Of a stretch of 64,000 nucleotides of DNA, positions 43,978 through 54,299 are shown in pieces. Where the stretch lies: assembly GCF_001659605.2 (NCBI RefSeq), contig NC_035170.2, positions 4,960,001 to 5,024,000 on the forward strand, given 5' to 3'. Under the pieces are notes generated by a model. It saw only the letters and a program-made list of their open reading frames with translations, was not told the origin of the DNA and did not search any database. Position 1 is the first letter of the stretch, and every line of letters starts with the position of its first letter. Position numbers and translations under genes: made by a program. The DNA is from Manihot esculenta. Lineage: Eukaryota; Streptophyta; Magnoliopsida; Malpighiales; Euphorbiaceae.

Positions 43978-46920
43978 ATGGCAAGTTCAAAGCTTCCTGA
44001 TGTTGTTAACCTTGAGTCACGTATTACGTCTTCCAATATAACTGATCACATCTCCCGGAGGCTTCTAGATACTCCGTTGTATTTTATTCGAGCACCTCGT
44101 CCAAATGAGAGGATAGTTCTTCCCTACCCTCCCCCTCCTGGTTTAGTGGATCCCCAAGAGGGTCGTAGCATAGTGTTTTTCCTAAAGCAGAGAGAATTTG
44201 GTCTACCATTTCCTTTTTCCCCTTTCTTTGTTGAGGTCTTTGAATACTTTGGGGTAACTCCTCGAATGTTATCCCCAAATTCCATTTTATTTATGTCCTG
44301 TTTCGAGTCTATCTGTCTGTGTTGGGGTTTCACACCTACGGCCTGTCTGTTTGTTACTTTTTTCCGCCTGGTTAGGGCGAAGCAAAACTTCTATTACTTT
44401 TCCCCCCGCAATGGGCTATCTCTTCTTACGGGCTACAAGGATTCTATAAAGGGGTGGATAGAGAATTTCCTTGTGGCGGAGCTGAAACTAGGGTCCTGCC
44501 GATCGTGGGATGTGGGCCTAAGTTGGGGGGAGATCTTTCCGGGCTGTAATGATCTGCCCGAATTAAGTCTTATTGAGCAGGTTGGGCTGCTTCGACTGAC
44601 TTCCGTTGAGAGGAAGTATGATGTCGAGAAGTGTATGTTTGCGGCCAACCTTAGGGATATCCAGGACACGGGTATAGTGCTTTGTCCGGCTATTCTGTTT
44701 CTTCGTTGTTAAGAATATCAGATAATATGCTGATTCTGTATAATTTCTTATTTTTTGCAGCTTCTGAGGTTAAAATGGACGGCATCAAATTCCCCAAGAA
44801 CCTTGACCTGTCTCGGGAGAACATGCACGCAATTTTTGACGCCTTTGGGGATGGGCGTTCTGTAACTGAGATTGCTATAGAGCTAGCTCAGGTCGCTTCC
44901 TCCGAGAAGGTCAGCCGGCCTTCTGGTAAAGCTTCTTCTCGAGCTTCCAAGCCGAGCTCTCACAGCACTAAATCAGCTCAGCCATCTAGCCGTGGTGGGT
45001 TGAGCTCAAAGTCTACTGAACAAGTGGGACAGGGTGCTGCCCATTCTACTGAGGAGGTGTCAAGGGGAAAGTTTAAGTCCCCTGCTGAAGACAAGGAGAC
45101 CTCTGGGACGGGGATGGAGATCATCCTCCTAGGGGGTCAAAGTCTAGAGGTTTCTGGTGAAAGTGCCCCTGCCCCTGTGAGGACTGAACCTGAGGGTTCT
45201 GAGGGCATTCCAGCAAAGATCGGAGGCAAGCGCCCAGCCTCTTCTGGAAAATCTGCCTCTTCTCCTGTCCGGAAGAAGTCCAGGGTTGCAACAGGATCTT
45301 CTCCAGCTCTTCCTCCCATTGGGAAAGGGAAAGGTGTTGCTGCTGACCCGTCATTGCCTTCTCCTGGCAATTCTCTAAAGACGTCGGGTATTACATCCGA
45401 GTCTCCGGCCAGTGCTGTTGCCGACCTTCTTAGGGAGCAAATGTTTGGTGGAGCCACAGAGGCCTCGGATCCACGCCTTCTTGCTCTGACCGGCCTTTTA
45501 GCCAGCTTTACCAAGGAGCAAGCATCCTTCCAGTCTCGCTCTCGTGAGGAGCTCGGATCGTCCATTAGGGAGATGCTTCTAATGGTAAGTCATTTTTCCC
45601 CCTCCTTTCAGTTTGCTTTGTTTCTTTTTCTTGATGGTTGCATTTTCATGTTAGGTGACGGGCCTCTTTATGGAGGTGGATATCCGTGATCGCTCCCTCC
45701 GGGAGTCCGTAGATCGCCGAATTGAAGAGGCACGTCTGGAGGAGAATATATCTGCCACCAGTGATGCGAGGGGCAATTTGGTAGCTGCTCGGGAGCAGAT
45801 CCAGTCCCTCCAGGTGGAATTGCATTCTGCGTTGGAGGCCCTCAAAAAGGCTGAAGAGAAAACAGCCGAGACGGCAAAGCATACCTCGTCCTTAGAAGAT
45901 GAGTTGTCTCGGACTCGCAATGTTCTCCAGGAGGCTGATGAGAGGGCAGCTACCTTGGAGGTTCGCTGTAGAGGAGTGCTAGAGCAGCTGTCCTCTATGA
46001 CAGAGGCTCTCAAGGAGAGAGATGAGGCCGTTAGCCAGAAAGTTGAAGTCCAGCGCCAATTTGATGCCTTAAAGGCTGATTTCGAAGGACTTCAGACTCA
46101 TCTGGAGGAAGTAAAGGCTCAGAGAGAGATGGCCTTAGCTCGGGTGCAGGTCCTTGAGCAGGAGTTGAGCACAAGCTCTGACCGTATCAGAGACTTGACT
46201 TCCTCGGCTGAAGAGTTCGACCTTCGCCAACAACAGCTGAAAAATGAAGTCAGAGTTTTGGAACGTAAATGTTTAGCCCTGCTTGAGGTGGTAAAGTATG
46301 CCGAAGAGAAGGCTCAGCGGAAGCGCGATCAGTACATAGCGGAGTATCAGGAGTCTGATGAGCTAAAGGGTAAAATTGAGCAGGCCTGTGAAGCTCATCT
46401 TCAGGACTACAAAGATTCTTCTGAGTTTGAGGAATTTGTAGCCGAGGCTTGTGAAGAACATCTTGATGAGTATAAAGCTTCTAGTGAAATGAAACAGGCT
46501 ATCTTTGATAAGGCCTACCGCATGTATGTAACTGGCTACAATCGCGGTTTAAGAGAAGCTAGACAGGCTCCTGATATTCCTTTGGCCAAGCTTCGTAGGC
46601 GCGAAGTGGACTCAGATGGCGAGTCAGTGCTATACGGGGAGGATGATTTCCCTTTTCCCCGAGGAGATTGCCGGAGGGACCGAGATCGGCCAGCTGAGTC
46701 TTCTTCAGAGGGATCCGAGCTAGGGTCGGAGGAGGACGATCCTGATTCTGTGAAAGAAGGCCTTCACCCTGGGTCAGAAATTGCCCCTACTATTGAGAGC
46801 GCTGGTCCGAAGGACACCGAGCTTCCTTCAGGGGTGGCTGTAAATAGAAATAGTGAGGGTGGGTTTATTGATGTAAGTCCTTTAAGGACTATTCATCCTC
46901 CTTCCTCACCGGAGAAATAA
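43978..46920 (+). CDS. Three-exon antisense gene carried by element 4
   Basis: Exons 43978-44671, 44761-45584 and 45655-46920 join in frame through two GT-AG introns of 89 and 70 bp (donors CACGG|GTATAG and ATG|GTAAGT, acceptors TTTTTGCAG| and ATGTTAG|) to give about 927 aa. An in-frame ATG at 43852 would add 42 residues. Exon 1 resembles the plant 'putative gypsy-type transposon' domain (Transposase_28, by memory), with FFLKQREFGLPFPFSPFFVE and FFRLVRAKQNFYYFSPR. Exon 2 is Ser/Lys-rich and probably disordered. Exon 3 is a long coiled coil (about residues 25-220 of the exon) with an acidic tail. It lies opposite to gag-pol, between integrase and the 3' LTR. Extra antisense ORFs are known in Tat elements; their function is unknown. 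It has no internal stop, while gag-pol has two lesions. Confidence 0.8.
44672..44760 (+). other. Intron 1 of the antisense gene (89 bp)
   Basis: Starts GTATAGTG and ends in a T-rich tract plus GCAG. Phase 1; removing it joins D-T-(A)-S-E-V in frame. Without splicing, the exon 1 frame stops at 44712. Confidence 0.75.
45585..45654 (+). other. Intron 2 of the antisense gene (70 bp)
   Basis: A consensus GTAAGT donor, pyrimidine-rich body and TTAG acceptor. Phase 0; the exons fuse as ...REMLLM / VTGLFME.... Confidence 0.8.
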
Positions 46921-47357
46921 ATTGTAATAGTTATTAATGGAATATTAGTTTTCCTTTTTGTTTTTCATATTCTTTGACATTTATCTTTACTCTTCGTATG
47001 TGTGATGTAGACTTCATATGTTTATTCAGAAGCTCTAAATTAATCTTAAGTTGTGAGTTCAGCTCTTAGCTGTCGTCTGAGAGATCAAATCTCGTACCCA
47101 TTTGATGGCAACTGTCATGCTAGTTTTTGACTTCTAGTCCTTCTTTCTTCGTTGTGACTTTGTATATTTATTTTAAATAAACTGATTTAGGCTTTTGATT
47201 ATAGCCTTAGTATCCTCCTAAGGATTTATGAGTTCTTCTATGGAGGGAGCTCGGCCTTTGTTTTTGGCTTTCGTATCTTGATCTTTTGAAGAAATGAATC
47301 TATCCGAGCTAGGAGCTCGGTCTTGGGCTTATCGGTCCGAGCTGGGAGCTCGACCCT

Positions 47358-47391
47358 TTTTTTTTTTTTTTTTTTTTTTTTGGGGGGGGGG
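47358..47391. repeat. T(24)G(12) homopolymer junction
   Basis: A run of about 24 T is followed directly by about 12 G and CC. It sits between the antisense gene and the tandem array and may be partly an assembly artefact. Confidence 0.7.
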
Positions 47392-47529
47392 GCCCTGAAG
47401 TCCTTTACCAACTATTCTTACCTTCCGGAGGTCTTACGAGATCCTGGCTGTGCCGGGGTGACCTTGGGGCCTCACCGGCTATCCTTTATTTTGTTTTTCC
47501 GGGAGTTCTACGGGATCCCGGTCTTCTTC

Positions 47530-48005
47530 TTTACTGAGGTCTCTATGTCTGAGGGAGGTTTTCTTTTGCCAGGAGATCTTGGGGATCCTGGTCTTGTAAT
47601 TCCGGGACGACCTTGGGGATCCCGGTCTTCTACCTCCAGGAGGTCTCTGTGTCTCAAGGAGGTCTTCTTAGTGCCAGGAGATCTTGGGGATCCTGGTCTT
47701 GCATCCGGGAGATCTTGGGGATCCCGGTCTTCTACCTCCAGGAGGTCTCTATGTCTCAAGGAGGTTTTCTTTTGCCAGGAGATCTTGGGGATCCTGGTCT
47801 TCTACCTCCAGGAGGTCTCTATGTCTCAAGGAGGTCTTCTTAGTGCCAGGAGATCTTGGGGATCCTGGTCTTGCATCCGGGAGATCTTGGGGATCCCGGT
47901 CTTCTACCTCCAGGAGGTCTCTATGTCTCAAGGAGGTCTTCTTTTGCCAGGAGATCTTGGGGATCCTGGTCTTGCATCCGGGAGATCTTGGGGATCCCGG
48001 TCTTC
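47530..48005. repeat. Tandem array of ~100-bp units (five copies, one shortened)
   Basis: Units begin GAGGTCTCTATGTCTCAAGG and contain CCAGGAGATCTTGGGGATCC twice in different forms. Four are about 101-104 bp and the third is about 70 bp, lacking the second half. The array separates the 3' end of the antisense gene (46920) from that of pol (48132), so both converge on it. Frames read through it only because of its repeat structure. Confidence 0.9.
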
Positions 48006-48131
48006 TAGTTTTGTTCTTTCTTTTTCAAAGAGAAGTAACATTCTTAATGGAGATAACATCATTGCGTAAAGAATGGCGTTATTTTATTTATTTGTGCCTT
48101 TCAGAGTACAATATTTTTCTTTACATATATT

Positions 48132-50267
48132 TCAAGGGAAGTACCTTTTTAAGTGCTGGATGTTCCAGGCGTGGGGCTCGGGGTTTCCTTGCATATCTTC
48201 AATTCGGTATACCCCGGGCTTAACCACTTTTGTCACCTTGAATGGACCTTCCCAGGTCGGTGCTAGCTTGCCTGCGGCTGCTCTTTTTCCTGTAGCTTCC
48301 AAGTTTCTTAAAGTCAGGTCTCCCACCTTTAAGCTTCTTTCTCTGACCTTTTGATTATAATATCTTGCCGCTCGTTGTTGATAAGCAGCAGTTCGGACTT
48401 GTGCTTCTTCCCTAACTTCTTCAAGAGCATCCAGGTTGCTTCTTAACTTGTCCCCATTAGTGTCTTCGCTGAGAAATTGAACTCGATGAGTGGGGATCTG
48501 TAATTCAACTGGAACTACGGCCTCTGTACCGTAAGCGAGTGCGAACGGTGTTTCCTTAGTGGGTGCTCTGGGAGTAGTTCGGAGTGCCCATAGGATACTA
48601 TTGAGTTCTTCTGCCCAGTTTTCCTTTGCACCATCCAGCCGCTTTTTTAATCCTTGGAGGATTGCTCTGTTAGTGACTTCCGTTTGACCATTGGTCTGAG
48701 GATGGGCCACGGAGGAGAACTTATGCCATATGCCCACGTTCGTCGTGAAGGTTTTGAAAGTGTTGCAGTCAAATTGTCTGCCGTTGTCTGAGATAAGCAC
48801 TCTGGGTATGCCAAATCTGCAGATGATATGCCCCCATACGAAATCTATCATCTTTCTGGCTGTGATTGTTGCTATTGCTTCTGCCTCTGGCCATTTCGAG
48901 AAGTATTCCACAGCTACCACTACAAATTTTCTTTGCCCCGTAGTCTTGGGGAAAGGGCCCAGGATGTCAATTCCCCATTGCGAGAAAGGCCATGGACTGG
49001 ATATGCTTGCTTGAGGAGTGGCAGGGGTCCTGATGGCATTAGCAAATCTCTGACATACGTCGCACCTTCGGACAAACTCTTCTGCTTCTTTCTTAACAGT
49101 GGGCCAGTAGTATCCTTGCCTGAATATTTTGTTAGCTAATGTCTCTGCTCCCTCGTGAGCCCCACATAGGCCTCTATGTATTTCCTCCATTACCCTTGCA
49201 GCTTCTTCCGGACTTACACACCGGAGCCATGGGCTGGACTTCCCCTTTCTGTACAAAGTTCCCCTTATTACTTGGTAATTGGCAGCTCGAGCTGCTATCT
49301 TTCTGGCTTCGTCTTTATCTTCAGGGAGTTCGCCCTTCTCCAAATATTTCAGATAGGGGCTCATCCAAGTTGGGCTCTGGTCCACCTGCAGTACCGTGTT
49401 TGTCTTCTTGAAAGCAGGTGTGCGGATATGCTGTATGTATACTTCGTCAGGGAGCTGCTCTAATTCTTCTTTGGTCAATCGACTAAGCAGGTCTGCCTCC
49501 TCATTTTCATCCCGAGGTATTCTTTGAAATCTGACAATAACTCCCCGTTCTGCGAGCTCGGCTTCTATGGCTTTTACTTTATCAAGATAGTTCTGCATGA
49601 TGGGGTCTCTGGCTTGATATACCCCCGTTACCTGGTTGATCACCAGTTGAGAGTCACTATTTACTTCGAGGTCGGTTACCCCTACTTCCGAGGCTACCAA
49701 CATCCCATTCACCAAGGCCTCGTACTCGGCCATATTGTTAGAAGCCTTGAATTCTAACCGTAAAGCATAACACACTTTGAAGCCCTCCGGCCCCTTAAGC
49801 ATTATCCCTGCGCCGCTGCCCTCAGATCCTGATGCTCCGTCTACATATAGCTTCCAGCTAAATTCTTGGGAAAGCTCTCGCTCTCCTTCCTTTCTAGGCA
49901 TCTCCGAGGATGATTCTTCCTTCTCCTCGTTGAATGAGCATTCTGCTATGAAGTCAGCCAGCGCTTGAGATTTTATTGCTGTCCGAGGTCGGTATTCCAG
50001 ACAGTAGGGGCTGATTTCCACGGACCATGCTAACATCCGTCCTGAAGTTTCCGGCCTACGTAGGACCTTCTTTAAGGGTTGGTTCGTCATCACAACTCCT
50101 TGGTGGCCTTCCAGATAAACTTTGAATTTCCGGACTGCTAACAACAAGGCATAAGCCAATTTTTCAATGTTCGAGTACCTGACCTCAGTGTCTCTAAGTA
50201 CCTTGCTGATGTAGAAAACAGGTTTCTGCTCTCCTCCTTCTACCCTTACTAGTACCGCGCTGATTGC
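48132..50267 (-). pseudogene. Element 4 RNase H, second RNase H and integrase
   Basis: Continues pol in the same frame after the TAG at 50270-50268. The first RNase H is degenerate: the motif usually read TDQPL is TNQPL here. A second, plant-type RNase H follows, starting LYVDGASGSEGSGAG with MAEYEAL, NSDSQLV and DENEEAD, the hallmark of Tat elements. Integrase has H...CDVC zinc-binding residues and a catalytic triad in GIDILGPFP, SDNGRQFD and QTNGQTE. The C-terminus ends QHLKRYFP. No chromodomain is present. All integrase residues look intact; only the upstream TAG separates this part from RT. Confidence 0.9.
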
Positions 50268-52835
50268 CTATTCTGAGGCTGCCAAATATATCAGAAGCTC
50301 TTCCCCTTTTATGGGACTGCTGAGCACGTGAGGCGAGCTAAGATATTTCTTAAGTTCCGCGAAAGCTTTTTGGCAGTCTTCCGTCCATTTGAAGTTTGGT
50401 ACCTTTCTCAACTTTTTGAAGAATGGTAAACACTTTTCTGCTGACTTCGACATAAATCGGTTAAGCGCCACCACTCTCCCGGTTAATCTCTGGACGTCCC
50501 TTACGCAGGTCGGCTCTGGCATATTCAATATGGCTTCTACTTTCTCCGGATTAGGCTCAATGCCTCTTCCACTCACCATGTATCCCAAGAACTTTCCTCC
50601 CCTGATTAAAAAAGCACATTTTGCTGGGTTTAACTTCATTCTGTATTGATCTAACACCCCAAATATCTCCCTTAGATCTGCTATGTGTTGTTGAAAAGTT
50701 GAACTTTTAACCACCATGTCATCCACATACACTTCTACATTCCTGCCAATCTGGTTCTTAAAGATTTTATTCATTAATCGTTGGTAAGTTGCCCCGGCGT
50801 TTCTTAATCCGAAAGGCATAGCTTTGTAGCAGTAAGTCCCGTCTTCAGTTATAAATGAGGTTTTCTCCTCATCCGACTTCTCCATTGGGATTTGGTGATA
50901 ACCAGACATAGCATCCAAAGAAGACATATAATCAAATCCGGCCGTTGAATCGACCATTTTATTAATATCGGGGAGGGGGTAACAATCTTTGGGGCAGGCT
51001 TTATTTAGGTCGGTGAAATCTATGCACATCCTGTATTTGCCATTGGCTTTTTTGACTAACACAGGATTTGCCAACCATTGTGGGTACATTACTTCCCTAA
51101 TAAAGCCTGCTTCTTCTAACTTCTGCACTTCCTCCCGGGTGGCTTGCTGTTTTTCTCTTCCTACTACTCTCTTCTTTTGCTTCACTGGTCTGGCCTCGGG
51201 GAGGACATTCAATCGGTGTGTCATCACTTTGGGGTCAATTCCTGGCATGTCTGAGGGCTTCCATGCCAAGGTCGACGCGTGACCTCGGATCAGAGTCATG
51301 ACTTCACCTTTTTGTTCTTTGGTGAGGTTGGCATTAAGACTGAAAATCTTGCTTGCATCTGCTTCTGATAAGGGGAAGGTCTCCAATTCTCCAACTGGCT
51401 CTGTCCGGGCTTCTTTTGTTTCATCTCTGACCTCCAGAACTTCCGAGTCGAGTGCTTCTCCAGTTGAGCTCGGTTCTGTTACTGTGGCCAAGTATACCGC
51501 CCTTGCTTCTTCCTGGCTGCCCCGAACCATTCCCACTCCTTCTTCCGTTGGAAACTTGAGTGCCAAATACCTGATGCTGGTGACAGCTTCAAAGCTAAAC
51601 AACGCCGGCCTCCCTAAAATCGCATTGTAACTCAGTGGGAGTTTAACCACCAAAAACACCTCATGATGGGTGCGAGCTCTGGGTGCTTCTCCCAAGGTAA
51701 GGGCCAGCTTCACCTTCCCTTCTACAAATACCGGTGCTCCTCCGATCCCTTTGATGGGTGACTGGTCCCGAACCAGCTGTTCCTCCGGGATTCCCATCTG
51801 CTGGAAAACCCGATATGGCAATAGATTGACCTTACTCCCATCATCCACCAGAACCTTCTTCACCCGAAAATTATGAATGACTGCTTCAATAACAAGCGCG
51901 TCATCATGGGGCATCTGAATGCCCTGTGCATCTTCTGAAGAGAAAACGATGGCCATGGGTGAGTGTTCAAAGATCTGCATGACCTCGCCATTGCTGATCT
52001 CTCCTTCCCGGTTTCTCTTCTTTCCTCGACGGCTCATCCGTCCTCCAGTTCCTCCAACAATCATATTAATAGTCCCACTAGACCCATCATTCACTGGTCC
52101 AGCTCCGGTTCTCCTGGGCATCTGGGCTGCCGGACTGGGCGGAGGCCTCTGCCCCTCCGGTTTCTTCACAAAATTTTTGAGATGCCCCCTTTTTATCAAT
52201 CTTTCAATCTCTGTGATTAACTGAAAACAGTTATTTGTATCGTGGCCATGTGTCCGGTGGTACTGACAATACTTGTCAGGATTCCTCTGATCTGCTTCCG
52301 ACCTCATGGGTTTAGGCCACTGGAGGAACTCCTTATCCTGGACTGCCATGAGCACTTCGGCTCTGGAAGCGTTGAGGGGAGTAGGCTTCTCAGGAACCCA
52401 AGGGGGGAGCACTCGTGGTTCATGAGCCCTGGGAGGAGGGGGGGGCCTTTGATCCCTTCTTTCCCAGGCCTGCTTATATGGCTCAGGCCTCTTCCCACGC
52501 TTCTTCTCGTGTTTCTCCAGCCTTCCTTCCTCCGGGGCTTTCTCTTTTCCTGCCACCCCTTTGGCAAATCTACTCGTTACTAAGGCGTCATCCTGCCTTA
52601 TGTACTTTTCCGCCCTCTTCATCAACTCGGCCAGTGAGGTCGGAGGTTTCCTGCTCAAAGAACCAAAGAACTCGGCATAGGTTGTTCCCTTTTGCATGGC
52701 CTCTACCGCCCTTCCTTCGTCGAGCTCGGGAATCTGCAGGGCCTCCGTATTGAAACGGGCGACATACTCTCTGAGAGATTCACCAGCTTTTTGCCTAACT
52801 GTTTCCAGATAGCTTGTCTTCCTATCTGCTGGCAC
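50268..52835 (-). pseudogene. Element 4 Gag C-terminus, protease and RT, ending at a TAG
   Basis: An 855-codon stretch: end of the gag core (ESLREYVARFN), a CX2HX3GHXTXXC-type finger (CQYHRTHGHDTNNC, about 190-203), protease near 328-336 with VDDGS, and RT about 560-745 with YVDD at 703-706 and FGLRNAGATYQRLM. The frame stops at TAG (50270-50268) in LAASE-stop-AISAVL, just inside the RT-RNase H connection. A glutamine codon CAG is likely ancestral there. This frame begins after a duplication that separates it from the gag N-terminus. Confidence 0.9.
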
Positions 52836-52836
52836 C

Positions 52837-52858
52837 CCGGCTACGAACCGGCTACGAA
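52837..52858. repeat. 11-bp tandem duplication that frameshifts gag of element 4
   Basis: CCGGCTACGAA occurs twice in a row (52837-52847 and 52848-52858). On the coding strand the extra 11 bp shift the gag frame into a TAG at 52843-52841. With one unit the two gag frames would be continuous. Confidence 0.9.
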
Positions 52859-53722
52859 CCGGCTAATGAAGCGGAGGGCAAGGTCTCCAAAACTTTTAAT
52901 GCTTCCGGCCTCCAGGCTGTTGAACCATGCCCTCGCTGGTCCCGAGAGCGTTGTTGGGAACACCTTGCACATCAGAGCATCTGACAGAGTTTGCAACTCC
53001 ATGAAGGTCTTATAGTTCATGACATGTTCTCTCGGGTTTCCAGCCCCATTATAGGCCGCCATCGGCGGCATCATAAACTTTTTGGGAACGGTCTCCTGCT
53101 GCATTACCTTTGAGAAGGGAGAAGAAGTAGGCAAGGAGGTTTGACTCTGATCTTTCTTACCTAGCTCGGCTAGGAGCTGCTCCTTCAACCTTTTCAGTTT
53201 TTGGTTCATTTTCTCGTCTTCTGGGTTGGATCTTTTGCCCAAACTACATTCTTCCTCCTCTGTTTCAGTTCCCGTTTCCCTGGTTGTTTCAGCAGAATAG
53301 TCGTCCACCTCTTCATTTTCTATCATCTCTCTTGCCCTTCTCCCATGGATTCGGGCCTCCGGTTCTTCCTCTTCTCCGGCATCGTGGTTGTTAGTTTGGA
53401 GGCGGATAGAGGTGGGTCGGGGTTCATCGGTTCTGGGTTCCTCCACTACTGGGAGTGCGTTTACTGGGGTGCTAAGTCCCCTTTGTTGCATTATCTGCCC
53501 CAACCAGTGAGCAGTGGTTTGTAGCTGGAGAGCCATGGTTTGAATGTCTTGGTTAGACAGGGTCATGGTGGGAGTATTCCCTGCCAAGCCTGGCGAGGGA
53601 TTAAGAGAGATGGGTGTTTGGTTATTTAACGTCGTAGGGCTAGAAAAAGAGAACTGCTGCCCCTCTTGGGCGGAGCTTAAGTCATTTGGAATATTAAGGT
53701 TACTTTCTTGGTGGTTTGCCAT
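52841..53722 (-). pseudogene. Element 4 gag N-terminal part
   Basis: Starts MANHQESNLNIPNDL at 53722, about 60 bp after the primer-binding site. A Ser/Asn/acidic region and a Retrotrans_gag core follow (PMAAYNGAGNPREHVMNYKT, then FPTTLSGPARAWFNSLEAGS and LRFISRFV). The frame is cut by the 11-bp duplication. Gag forms the particle that packages the element RNA. Confidence 0.88.
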
Positions 53723-53780
53723 TGTGGATCTCAGTGGGGTTTGAAAGTGAAAACTCCGGTGATGAAAAGATCTCCTTCGT

Positions 53781-53798
53781 TTCCCACAGACGGCGCCA
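53781..53798 (-). other. Primer-binding site, element 4
   Basis: TGGCGCCGTCTGTGGGAA on the minus strand, two bases after the 5' LTR. The TGGCGCC start is typical of Tat/Athila-group elements, which do not use initiator tRNA-Met. I cannot assign the exact tRNA from the sequence alone. Confidence 0.75.
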
Positions 53799-53800
53799 AT

Positions 53801-54294
53801 TGATGATCTGAGATCCAATAGAATAGGGTTTTTCAAGGGTTTTGTGTTACAGAATAAGGCTTAAAACTTTCTGAGGAGGGGACTCCTCTTTTATACATTG
53901 TCTTGCTTGCTGGTGACGTGTAAAGGTCTCTCCAGGATTGGGCCACGCGTCTCTGCCATACAGATTCGGGTGTACTAGGGTATCAGCTGCCTGTTACATG
54001 CGTAACGGTCTCTGATTCTCCTCATGCGTACGTTCGAGCGGATCTGCCAGGCTGTCTGGTGAGTACTGTTCTGGACCCCGGGCTGGGCCGAGAGTTGGGC
54101 TGGACGCTGGGCCTGAGAGGGGTCTGCTGGTCAGGGATCAGGCTGGACTGAGTGAGGAAGCTTGGTCGAGCCCGGCCCGGAAGCTGGAATGAGCCAGGCT
54201 TGTTGGGGGGTATCAAGTACGTGGGCCTCTGTGTCATGGGCCTTTGGCTGTGGTCAAGCCCCTGTTCTGGGGTGAAGAAATCCAGCGGTCATCA
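53801..54294 (-). repeat. Element 4, 5' LTR (494 bp)
   Basis: Begins TGATGACCGCTGG at 54294 and ends GATCATCA at 53801 on the minus strand. TATA box TGTATAAAAG at 53888-53897. One difference from the 3' LTR. Confidence 0.96.
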
Positions 54295-54299
54295 CTTTA

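Larger units (their letters stand above)
41294..54294 (-). mobile_element. Element 4: Tat-lineage Ty3/gypsy element with an antisense gene
   Basis: A 13,001-bp element on the minus strand with perfect target-site duplication CTTTA at 41289-41293 and 54295-54299. The 494-bp LTRs (TGATGACC...GATCATCA) differ at one base that I can find, so insertion is very recent. The primer-binding site contains GGCGCC. Gag, protease, RT, RNase H, a second (plant-type) RNase H and integrase follow in order, which marks the Tat lineage. A long region lies between integrase and the 3' LTR, holding tandem repeats and a spliced gene on the plus strand. Gag-pol is disabled by an 11-bp duplication and one TAG stop. 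Confidence 0.95.

Noticed and set aside
47530..48005. Possible CRISPR-like array
   Set aside because: Units are contiguous tandem copies without unique spacers and lie in a plant retrotransposon.
47323..48223. Frames encoding repeated GDLGDPGL / SRRSLCLKEVF peptides
   Set aside because: Produced by the ~100-bp tandem array, open in more than one frame; no start context or domain.
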